This document shows positions 7,755-15,337 of a DNA stretch of 16,009 bases, piece by piece. The DNA is from Tieghemiomyces parasiticus (taxonomy: Eukaryota; Kickxellomycota; Dimargaritomycetes; Dimargaritales; Dimargaritaceae): contig JANBPT010001036.1 of the NCBI GenBank assembly GCA_027575765.1, forward strand, positions 1 through 16,009. The letters run 5' to 3'. The position numbers were made by a program, and so were the translations under genes. How positions within the stretch are numbered: position 1 is the stretch's first letter; every line of letters starts with the position of its first letter. Below the pieces are notes generated by a model that saw only the letters and a program-made list of their open reading frames with translations, was not told where the DNA came from and did no database searches.

Positions 7755-9353
7755 CTATTCGGCGCCCTGGCGAGCCAGGCATTCAAAGCAAAACGATTTG
7801 GTACACTTCCCCGGTCCGGCACAGGTTGACACTGGAGGGCCGGTCGGGGACGATAATGGGGCCGCGACCAGCGTTGGAGGATGAGGCGTGACGGCTTGTA
7901 GCTGACCGAGGCAGCGAATATAGCCGGTGCCGGATTGCTGGGTCGAATGGGCGGGGGGAACGGGCGGCCGCGTCCGGGCCGCAATTCGGCCCGGACGGTG
8001 ATCCGTCTGCCACCCTCGCCGCACCACGCGCTGCCGCGTCGGGGTCGACGGTCGTGGATGGCCATCAGGGGCGTCCACTTGTGTGCAGTGGCGACGTCGC
8101 TTGGTGGGGGGCAATATATCTGCCGTCGCCGAGGAAGTTATGGGCGGTATTGTAGTAAGTGGTACTAGGCGACTATCCTTATCCATGATCTCGGCAGCGG
8201 CCGAATGCATCCGGGGCCCTCTTCGGTCGGGACTCACCCAGCGACGTTTAGACGTGGCCAAATTGGGGGCCGCACCCATTATCGACGAGTTCGGCCGCCT
8301 ACCAGGGGTCGAGGTCGGCGGGAGACTATCCACTAGCGTCCCGTCCAGCGCATCATCGCCACTGTCATCGGCGGTTTCCTCGCTAAACATTTCGTAGTAC
8401 CAGTCGGGGTTCATTGGTCGGTTGGTCCGTACACAGGCGGGTGATGGGGGTACTTGTACTGATGATGGTATTTTGTAGGCGGTCGGAAGAGGCGCTTTAA
8501 TCGGACTCCACTGGTCGGGCCTACTGCTGACTTCAAGTCGGCGACGGGCGGAGGCCAAGACATGGCCTAAGGCGGACGTGAACCCCGTGTCGTGGAGAAA
8601 GAGGTCGGTCTCGTCACCACCATCTTCGCTGCCACTCTCTGGTACCAGGGCCCGAGACGATGTGGCGGATAGGCTAGGACCAGGTGGCAAATGTAGTGGC
8701 GCCGCCGCCGATGACAACGCCAACCGTACATCCTCTGGCTCTGAGTTGCTTGTGGGTGTCCGTTCGGCTGATGGTCGATGTCCTAGAACTTCCGCGGTAG
8801 CTTTCCGCGTGATAAAAGTCAGTGAACGAGGTAGCCCACTTTGGCTACTACTTTTACCACTTAGCCACCGACGGGTGAGACGTCGCAAGGCAGGTGAGAG
8901 GGTGCTGGCGTCGAGGCTGTCATTCAAAAAATCCCACTCGGCCTCAAGAGCATCTTCCCCGTCCTCGTCTTCAGCCTCGTCGGCCGTTTCCACGGTACCA
9001 GCACTCTCTTCTCCCTCTTCGTCGCTAGACACATCGTTACAGCTACTACCCGCTTCGTCACCCTCGACGTCTCCAGTCGGTCGAAACAACTTGCGCCGCG
9101 ACGCGCGCGCCAATTCCGGCGCTGCGATACCTGGATGTGATGACGGGGTGGTCATGGCGTGTGGAACGGTACGTGGCGTGTTTGTGACACGGGAGCGCAA
9201 GTACCCGCGGTCCACCACGACCTGGCCTGTCAGTAGGTCGACCTCGTCCGTCTCATCGTCGGCCACTTGGCTGTACCGCTCAATAATAGATTCAAAGGTC
9301 AGTTGGAGCCGCCGCTGTGACCGGCGGCGCGCCTCGACCAGGTCTTCTTCCAT
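7755..9353 (-). CDS. SCM3: Probable Scm3/HJURP-family CENP-A histone chaperone
   Basis: The first ATG in frame is at 9353, giving 532 residues in one exon. Residues 9-53 carry a basic helix leading into LQLTFESIIERYSQV and then DEVDLLTGQVVVDRGYLRS (35-53). This helix plus 'D-E-(I/V)-D-L-x-T-G-x-(I/V)-V-x-D-x-G-x-L' pattern is what I recall as the core Scm3 signature. Scm3/HJURP proteins deliver the centromeric histone H3 variant to centromeres in the nucleus. The rest is largely disordered: an acidic tract (about 109-139) and a basic KRRRH (418-422) that could be a nuclear signal. The C-terminal cluster Cys511, Cys517, Cys522, Cys525 ends in CTKSFCFECL and probably binds zinc. Fungal Scm3 proteins often have extra DNA-binding modules at the C-terminus. 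The call is by motif only; a different nuclear protein with a similar helix is possible. Confidence 0.62.
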   Translation of the reverse strand: MEEDLVEARRRSQRRLQLTFESIIERYSQVADDETDEVDLLTGQVVVDRGYLRSRVTNTPRTVPHAMTTPSSHPGIAAPELARASRRKLFRPTGDVEGDEAGSSCNDVSSDEEGEESAGTVETADEAEDEDGEDALEAEWDFLNDSLDASTLSPALRRLTRRWLSGKSSSQSGLPRSLTFITRKATAEVLGHRPSAERTPTSNSEPEDVRLALSSAAAPLHLPPGPSLSATSSRALVPESGSEDGGDETDLFLHDTGFTSALGHVLASARRRLEVSSRPDQWSPIKAPLPTAYKIPSSVQVPPSPACVRTNRPMNPDWYYEMFSEETADDSGDDALDGTLVDSLPPTSTPGRRPNSSIMGAAPNLATSKRRWVSPDRRGPRMHSAAAEIMDKDSRLVPLTTIPPITSSATADILPPTKRRRHCTQVDAPDGHPRPSTPTRQRVVRRGWQTDHRPGRIAARTRPPVPPAHSTQQSGTGYIRCLGQLQAVTPHPPTLVAAPLSSPTGPPVSTCAGPGKCTKSFCFECLARQGAE

Positions 9354-9930
9354 CACGAAATGAGACACAACAGAGCGCCGGAGGGAGAGAATCGCACCGG
9401 CGCCAGGGTGGTGGATGCAGGGGTTGGAATGTGGTTAATTGTAGTGTACAAAGAGCGAGCGAGAGGTAGGTAAAGAGAGAGACGTGAAGGCGGGCCGGTT
9501 TGTTCCACATCCAATATCCTTGCCATGGTGGGCCGGTCGCATCACGTTCGGCTCCTATGCTGGAGTAAGCATGCCTGCCCGCGGCGACAAAACCGGCTGG
9601 TTCCGGGGACAAAAGGATTGGAAGCCATTGGCATGAATTGTGCGCTGTTACCCCCCCCTCCCGCCTGGTCTCCTCCGTTGGATAACGGAACAGACAAGCC
9701 TGATTTACTTCAAAGGGGGTGCCCAGGATAGGACGGTCAGTGGGTAATTCACCGTGCAAAATCGTTTCTGTGGGCACGTGTAGTTAAGCGCACGACACAA
9801 ACAACTTTTGATAAAAGAGTGATGAGTTACATTTAATGGTTGGAGAAGTTATGACAATACAAATTGAAGGAACGCTCATGCCCTGAATCGTTAGCGCGGC
9901 AACTACGAGGCTTCTTTTTTCTTTTTCTTT
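9354..9930. other. Spacer between Scm3-like and zinc-finger genes
   Basis: Both flanking genes lie on the minus strand, so this holds the Scm3-like promoter and the zinc-finger gene's 3' flank. Right after the zinc-finger stop the minus strand is A/G-rich (9912-9930). A minus open frame overlapping the Scm3 start (9292-9777) has no recognisable domain. I see no clear TATA box. Confidence 0.5.
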
Positions 9931-11022
9931 TTACTCCACCTCAGCCTCGGTAGAGTACGGAGTCTCCGCTGCTAGCGCATCGGGCGCCCGGCTGGACGGG
10001 CCTCGTTTTGCTCGTCGCTGTACAATATAGGTATCGGTGTACACCTGGTTGAGGGCCGCGTAGAGACGGCACTGCTGTTGGTAATACCGGAACGTGGTCT
10101 CCGCCTCCTCGGCCGCGCGGAGGGCGTACTGTTTTTGCTTCCGCAGCCGAAGCATGGTGGCGTATTCGCGGATACGCTGGTGCTCCCGTTCGTCAACGTC
10201 GCGGCCCTGGAGGTCAAACGACACGTCCACGTCATCCCCATTGCCTGGGTCGGCAGGAGCGGTGGTGTTCACGGCGGACTTCCGGCCTCCCCGCGACCGT
10301 TTTTCACGCGGGGTCGTGGTGGCTGACACGCTCTCACCGGCCTCACCCGAACCCGGTGGATCCGGGTCATTGGCCGAACGCTTGGGACGGCCGCGACGGG
10401 CCGGTTGGACAAGCGGGGAGAGCGGGAGGTCGACGGCCGCTTTGGGCCGCGGGACAGGCGTTGGGCCTAAAGTGCGGCTCTGGGATCCGCTGCCGGCACG
10501 GGCGCGGCCGCTATCAAAGGAGTCGCCGACATCGGCTTCCACGTCGCTGGGCATACTTTCCCCGTCGCTCTCCACCCCGACGTTGGCTTCGCCGTGGATG
10601 GCGGAGTGTTTTTGGAGGGCATCAAGTCGTTTGTATTCCTTCTTGCAGCCGGGAAAGTCACAGGCGTAGGGCCGTTCCCCGGTGTGCCGCCGGAGGTGAG
10701 TGAGGAACGCGTGCCGATTAGTCTGCTTCATCCCGCGGCGCTCACAGTTTTCCCAGGCGCACATGTAGTTGCCCGGGCGGTACATGGTGACGTGAACGCC
10801 ATTCATGTGGGCTGACAGATCGGCCACGGTCGGAAAGGTGCTGTGGCACTCGTCCCAGCGGCAGGTGAACCGGCTTGCCAGGTCAGTTGGCCTGGCAGCT
10901 GAGGGGTCCGCCCGCGGAAACATGGTGACATTACCCGCCGCTAACTGTTCCTCGTCCAGGTTGGCACCAGCCGGCGGCAATCTATGTTCGATAGGATCGG
11001 CGTGATCGCCGGAATAGGACAT
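9931..11022 (-). CDS. C2H2 zinc-finger protein, Iec1-like (INO80 complex candidate)
   Basis: The ATG at 11022 gives 363 residues in one exon; the longer frame upstream lacks an ATG. Three C2H2 fingers lie at 54-77 (C54, C59, H72, H77), 88-113 (C88, C93, H109, H113) and 121-143 (C121, C126, H139, H143). The second finger has an enlarged loop (CERRGMKQTNRHAFLTHLRR) and is joined to the third by HTGERPYAC. This layout resembles the fungal family that includes fission yeast Iec1, a subunit of the INO80 chromatin remodeller. An AT-hook-like RRGRPKR sits at 209-215 and a second basic patch at 239-247. Residues about 277-317 form a charged, probable coiled-coil helix. DNA binding in the nucleus is well supported; membership of INO80 is inference, and a GLI/ZIC-like transcription factor is the alternative. 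Confidence 0.72.
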   Translation of the reverse strand: MSYSGDHADPIEHRLPPAGANLDEEQLAAGNVTMFPRADPSAARPTDLASRFTCRWDECHSTFPTVADLSAHMNGVHVTMYRPGNYMCAWENCERRGMKQTNRHAFLTHLRRHTGERPYACDFPGCKKEYKRLDALQKHSAIHGEANVGVESDGESMPSDVEADVGDSFDSGRARAGSGSQSRTLGPTPVPRPKAAVDLPLSPLVQPARRGRPKRSANDPDPPGSGEAGESVSATTTPREKRSRGGRKSAVNTTAPADPGNGDDVDVSFDLQGRDVDEREHQRIREYATMLRLRKQKQYALRAAEEAETTFRYYQQQCRLYAALNQVYTDTYIVQRRAKRGPSSRAPDALAAETPYSTEAEVE

Positions 11023-12080
11023 GGTTGAGTCTGGGCAGAGCAGGGCTGGTAGATATTGGAGGGATGAGCACGAGGAGCTGCAAGCCAAGCGGGGCGGTAT
11101 GGTTGGGGGTAAATTCTAGCGTAGAACAGGGCAGCGTACTGTAACAAACGTAACGAATGGAGCTGAATGAGTGGGTGAGCCAGACTTGCTTTGGTTGATG
11201 CAGTGAGGGTGGAGATGGCGAACTGCCCAGTCGCGGCATGGGCCCTGGCTAATGGTGCCAGAACGGAGGCGGTGTCGAGTAGAGGCGAGCTGGTAGGGAG
11301 AAGGAAGGGTCTGATTGGCACTCCCACAGACGGCGGCTGGGTGTCTGAGGGGAAAAAAAAAGTGGAAGCCAGTCTGGCGGGGTGACGAGAGGGGGAAGTG
11401 GAAATGGAGGACAAAAGGTGGGAGGGGGCTGACTGCGCGCTACGTGTGCAGCCTGGCGTGGCCTACAACCAGGAGGCCGGAGGAAAGGGCAAACGGGCCT
11501 CCTATGGTATCGCCGCTCCTTCCTTAAGAAGTACTTCCGCCCATTGGGCTATAGCGGGCCGTATCTCGCCGGCACACAACGGCTTCCGCGGTCAACCGAC
11601 TATAGATGATAGTGGCTAGAACCATAGCGTGTTTGGCTGGCCCTCTTTATAGGGCTGTCCCTATCATGCCCGTCACCTAGCCGGCGCTGTTGATCCCTCC
11701 TCCATGCGCAACGTGTGCATAGCTGAGACTCTGAGCGTTGAAGTTACGGGCTGAATCCGCCGATAAATTACCTCATTCCCCTGTCGGCTGGTCGCCCAGG
11801 TCAAAGGCCGATAAGGCGCGAGTGGGGGGAATCCTGGACGACCTAGCGGATACTATTGTCACCGAACCTGCTGCCATCTTACATACAACTGGGCTTACTT
11901 TTTGACCCACAATCATAACCAAAGCGCCGCCCGTGAAGAGGTGTGGCCACGGGGCCATGGAAGTTGGAAAGCAAAGTGTTAACTAAAAGCGCCGATTGGC
12001 AGACAGGCATAGGGATACGAATAAGTGAGGAGCAACGGCAGATTGCAGGGACACGGGTAGTAAGTATAGGGAGATCAAAG
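11023..12080. other. Gene-free region upstream of the zinc-finger gene
   Basis: The part near 11023 is the likely promoter and 5' leader of the zinc-finger gene. Beyond about 11400 I see no coding signal, only a small inverted repeat (ATAGGG and CCCTAT four bases apart at about 11650-11665). A short minus-strand frame at 11773-11958 is not protein-like. Confidence 0.5.
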
Positions 12081-12596
12081 TGTGTTGTCCTAAACTACTG
12101 ATCTAAACAGTTGTTGCACTTCCGACTCTCTTTTCCTTCTACCTAATCTTCTCTCTTGCTTTTTAGCCTTCTTCTTATATCCAATATTTCAATATGACGA
12201 TGCCAACCTTCCTGAGCTGCTAGTCAGCGTCTCCCCTCCGACAGGAACCGCCGCCTCTCGCCACTTAGGGCTTTCCTTCCATCAGCCCCCTTCTTCTTCT
12301 TTGCTGATGTGGTAAATTGGTAGCTACCTTCCTACTCTCTTAGGCACTAGCCCCCACCTCGCACTATCGTCCTTGGGTTAGCCCCTAACCCAAGTTGTAG
12401 CTATTCCAAAGGATGCTGGCCATCCTTCGATATAAAAGACCCTCTGAATTACTACTCAATAAACGATAGCTTAATACACAACTGCAACTAGCTTTTGTCA
12501 TGTATATTCCGCCTTTAGTAAGTCTGTTCCAGTTTATTAGTCTTCTGTTTACCGGCCATTAGCCTTAGTCTCCTCTAGGGTAGCTCCCCTACGACT
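12081..12596 (+). mobile_element. Solo-LTR-like repeat, copy 1
   Basis: The element starts TGTGTTGTCC, carries TATAAAAG at 12431-12438 and CAATAAA ending at 12463, and ends CTACGACT. TATA followed about 20 bases later by AATAAA is typical of the U3/R part of retrotransposon LTRs. It is flanked by CAAAG on both sides (12076-12080 and 12597-12601), a candidate 5-base target duplication. It is clearly related to 14881-15337: both have TGTG(T/G)TG(T/C)CCTAA at the start, CCAACCTTCCTG near position 110, a 60-base conserved core before the TATA, and the same end. Its 3' terminal CT differs from the canonical CA. No adjacent internal retrotransposon sequence is seen. The alternative is a duplicated 3' untranslated region of the neighbouring peptide gene. 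Confidence 0.65.
12372..12394. repeat. Perfect 10-bp hairpin with telomere-like CCCTAACCC
   Basis: Two perfectly complementary 10-base arms (CTTGGGTTAG and CTAACCCAAG) are separated by CCC, 37 bases before the LTR-like TATA box. Copy 2 keeps a shorter, imperfect form of the stem at the same place. Confidence 0.85.
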
Positions 12597-12601
12597 CAAA
12601 G

Positions 12602-12752
12602 CTAATGTAAATTTGGCTGAGAATTGGGGCCAAGTTGGAAACGTCACAAGTGCCAGATTGTCAACAGACAACCAACGACCGGCTGCCCGTAGTAAAAATA
12701 AATACATGCGAAGTTACGCAAATTCCACCTGCTGTCGATGTGCGAAACTTCC
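12602..12752 (-). other. 3' flank of paralogue 1 up to the LTR-like repeat
   Basis: About 150 bases of AT-richer sequence separate the stop codon from the repeat. I see no poly(A) signal inside this flank on the minus strand. The nearest AATAAA (12538-12533) lies within the repeat itself. Confidence 0.4.
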
Positions 12753-13157
12753 TTAGTAATATCCATTCGGATCCTGCAGGTATGAGCCGCTATAACGCTG
12801 ACCCCCCGGAGTGGCTTGTCCAACAGGCAAGAGGTTATCGGCCCGGCTCCCTTGAGCGACCTGTTTATCAGGCGAGTCGTCCGGAGAAGTTGCATATTTA
12901 ACCCCGGCAGCGGCAGCACCTACACCACCAAGACCCATAGCCGCTTTCTGGCCCGTGGTTGACTTGGCAAGGAACGACTTGAGTTTTCCCGGAATTGCAG
13001 TAGCAAACTTCACGATCGCAGAGCCGAAAGGCTGGGGCTGGCGCTTCTGCATTGGCGCATGCAGGACCGCAGGGTTACCAAGGGGTGGAGTAGGAACGGA
13101 GGCTGCTTGGGCCACCGCCAGGGTAAGAGCAACGACCATAACATGGACGATTCGCAT
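12753..13157 (-). CDS. Small secreted Kex2-type precursor, paralogue 1
   Basis: This 134-residue protein belongs to no family I recognise. A signal peptide covers about residues 1-19, ending AQA. A proline-rich propeptide (20-37) leads to Lys38-Arg39, a Kex2-type cleavage site in the block [14 protein letters not shown] (31-44), which is identical in the paralogue at 15330-15770. Cleavage would leave an N-terminal Gln, able to cyclise to pyroglutamate. Residues 44-65 are basic and alternate hydrophobic and polar positions, consistent with an amphipathic helix. A Gly/Ala-rich segment follows (72-85, GLGGVGAAAAG) and then a polar, tyrosine-containing tail. No cysteines are present. A TATA element lies about 170 bases upstream. 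A secreted bioactive or surface peptide is plausible, but activity cannot be read from the sequence. Confidence 0.72.
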   Translation of the reverse strand: MRIVHVMVVALTLAVAQAASVPTPPLGNPAVLHAPMQKRQPQPFGSAIVKFATAIPGKLKSFLAKSTTGQKAAMGLGGVGAAAAGVKYATSPDDSPDKQVAQGSRADNLLPVGQATPGGQRYSGSYLQDPNGYY

Positions 13158-13320
13158 GGTAAAAGACCGAGAGGTGAATGGGGTCGGACGGGGACCAATA
13201 AAATCGGCGGAATACGGGTTGCAGGTGTAGGGGATTAAAATCAGTAATAGTTAACCGATGGGCGGGGGGCGGGAGCTGAAGACGAAAGGAGGATAATTGT
13301 TAGGGGCTGCGACCCCAACG

Positions 13321-13332
13321 GCTTATATAAGC
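13321..13332 (-). promoter_or_regulatory. Palindromic TATA element of paralogue 1
   Basis: GCTTATATAAGC is a perfect 12-base palindrome about 170 bases upstream of the ATG at 13157. The second paralogue has a near-identical element at the same distance, which supports a real promoter. Confidence 0.6.
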
Positions 13333-14299
13333 GGCCGACTTCCTCAAACCATGCCGGCTCGTTTGCCATGGCACCAACACCAGTTACCATTTATTGGACG
13401 GATACAATGCCTGGGACCTTGGTCAAGGGGAGCAGATGGGCGAGTTCCTTCTTTGTGGCTTGTCAAGCCAGCGCGGATGAAACCGAGCTTACTGTCCCTC
13501 AAAAACCCTTAGCCTAAATCTCACCGCAACTCTGTATTATCCCTTATCTGCGGTCTGGGATCTCTTCTATCCTCGGCGTGAGCAGCGCGCCCGCGGCCTC
13601 ACCCGCCCGGGTCCCGGTCTAGTCTGGGGCACCACCTGCCTGCCTCTTACAGCTTGGCCAAGGTCCATATCCTGCCCTTTGTCCACCCTTTGACCAATGA
13701 CCGACGTTTCTCCGTTGCCTTTTTGCAAGTATACCTCGCCAGCACCCCTCCTCGTCCTCATGCCTGGATATATTTCATGTCTTAATTTCCAATATCTTTC
13801 CCTTCTCCTCTCTACCGCGCTTAGCAGCGAAAAAAGGAAAAATTTCCGGTCTAGGGGGCTACATTCGCCGATTGGCTCGTTGCGGCCCGGAGCCCGTCGC
13901 AGCCCAGGGGGACCACTAACGACGAGATGGAAAAGAGGGTTGGCCGTTCTCCAATTAACCGGCCCGCTTCTCAGGCGATGCCTCTAGTGGCGCTGGGCAA
14001 CACTGACGAAGCAACGACGGCCATATTTCGCGACCAAGCCCACAGATGGACGGCGAGTCAAGGCCAACGTAGTCCAAAAAAGAATAATCATAATCACAAT
14101 AAGCGCCAAAGTTCGGCGTTCGGCGAAAATTGAGGTCGAAGACATTGGCGCTATTGGTACAGCCTAAAAACATCCAAGGCGAAAACTTGGTCGGTTTATC
14201 ATTCTTTTTTCGAATTGGGTCATTCCTTATGTGGTCAATTGAAATGCCTTCCGAATTGAATTCCACTGGATCACTGGTTGGTGCCGCATTCACGCCTCC
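13333..14299. other. Gene-poor region between paralogue 1 promoter and the third repeat
   Basis: Pyrimidine-rich stretches (about 13510-13830) somewhat resemble the LTR-like repeats but cannot be aligned with confidence. A minus-strand open frame at 13955-14317 is listed separately. Nothing else is supported. Confidence 0.45.
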
Positions 14300-14317
14300 G
14301 CGCACCCCATACCCCAT
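13955..14317 (-). pseudogene. Unrecognised 120-codon open frame, possible gene relic
   Basis: An ATG at 14317 opens 120 codons. The first half has protein-like composition, for example EFNSEGISIDHIRNDPIRKK and the block KFSPWMFLGCTNSANV, which reminds me weakly of the entry to the first membrane helix of nucleobase-type (NCS1) permeases. The second half is unlike any protein. Another frame over about 14135-14020 instead encodes a hydrophobic stretch (LALIVIMIILFWTTLAL), as would be seen if a frameshift had broken a membrane protein. The start codon lies in the probable left edge of a repeat. It may be a broken fragment of a transporter or simply chance. Confidence 0.25.
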
Positions 14318-14771
14318 AGCTTGATCCCGATCAATGATGGCCTACCTATTTGGTGGTCTGCATTATCCAGGCTTCAGGCTTTTATCCATATCTATTATCC
14401 CCCCTTTCTTCACCTACTTCCCGTCTATCCTTTTCGATGGGCGTTCAACCTTCCTGACCTTTGAACATTGCCTCACTCCCAGGAGCCACCGCCTCATATC
14501 CTTCTAGGACCTTATCTACCCTGGCTCTGGCAGCTACCTAGCCGCCCTTCTGTTCATGCCGGCGCCCGGTCCCGCCACGGCCTGTCGTCCTGGATTCCCC
14601 CAGCTCAGGCTGGCTCGTTACTTGATTGATTCTGGCCATCATCCAAGTATAAAAAGTCCTAACGGTCGCCATACAATAAACGAAAGCTATCATCCTACTT
14701 AGCAATCCTCAAACCCCCATGTGAAGCTTTAAAGCTTGTTCCGTACTTAGTACGATTTACACCTATTACAG
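14300..14771 (+). mobile_element. Diverged solo-LTR-like repeat, copy 3
   Basis: This copy shares landmarks with copies 1 and 2 in the same order and strand: GATCC-GAT near the left end, TCAACCTTCCTGACCT (14445-14460), TATAAAAAG (14648-14656), then ACAATAAACGAAAGCT (14673-14688). Here AATAAA is 14675-14680. The right end CTATTACA (about 14764-14771) would fit a canonical LTR end, but both borders are approximate and no target duplication is convincing. No peptide gene adjoins it on its right, which argues that the repeat is an element in its own right. Confidence 0.5.
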
Positions 14772-14880
14772 TGGTGAAAAAAGTGTTACAGAACCGAGGT
14801 AGAGGCTAGTTGACGGACTTCATGCTCTACAGAGGCTAAGTCCATCAAAACAAAAGTCATCTTTTTCAAAAGAGAGCTGG

Positions 14881-15337
14881 TGTGGTGCCCTAAGCTACTG
14901 ATCCGATTAGCTGTGGCATCTCCACCCATTTCTCTACCTCTCGTTCATTACTCTATGTACACATTATCCATTTGCAGCGACGCCAACCTTCCTGGCCTGT
15001 CGGGTGCCGCCTTCTTCTTTGACAAGCGCCTCCGCCTCAATCCTTTTAGAGCTTAACTTAAATCAGCCTTAATATTCGCCTGGGAGCTAGCCCCGCCTCG
15101 CACTGTCGTCCCTGGGTTCTCTCCTAACCCAAGTTGTAGCTATTCCAAAGGATAACGGCAATCTTTTGATATAGAAGACCCTCTGGGTTGCTACTTAATA
15201 AACGATAGCTTTATTCACACATATACACAACCGTCTACATCCTTCTGTAATTCGCTGATAAGTCATTTCCGTTTATTAGTTTTAAGGTCGTTGGCTATTA
15301 GCCTTTAGTTTCCTCGAGGTAGTTTTTACCTACGCCA
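14881..15337 (+). mobile_element. Solo-LTR-like repeat, copy 2, overlapping the 3' end of paralogue 2
   Basis: It starts TGTGGTGCCC and ends CTACGCCA, the TG...CA form expected for an LTR. GCTGG (14876-14880) and GTTGG (15338-15342) flank it, a possible target duplication with one change. The promoter part reads TATAGAAG (15170-15177) then AATAAA (15197-15202). The core shared with copy 1 runs from about 15094 to 15215. The final bases overlap the last codons and the stop of the minus-strand precursor gene. A minus-strand AATAAA at 15277-15272 is also kept in copy 1. Confidence 0.65.

Noticed and set aside
8578..9363. 261-codon plus-strand frame rich in Ser
   Set aside because: Antisense shadow of the Scm3-like gene; the Ser runs mirror its acidic tract.
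9292..9777. 161-codon minus-strand frame overlapping the Scm3-like start
   Set aside because: No domain or signal peptide, and it would conflict with the Scm3-like promoter.
10941..11414. 157-codon minus-strand frame upstream of the zinc-finger gene
   Set aside because: Composition is low-complexity Pro/Ser/Ala, it overlaps the zinc-finger start in another frame, and it is best read as 5' leader.
12081..15337. Full-length LTR retrotransposon bounded by copies 1 and 2
   Set aside because: The two repeats are too diverged to be a pair from one insertion and the sequence between them carries no gag or pol coding signal.
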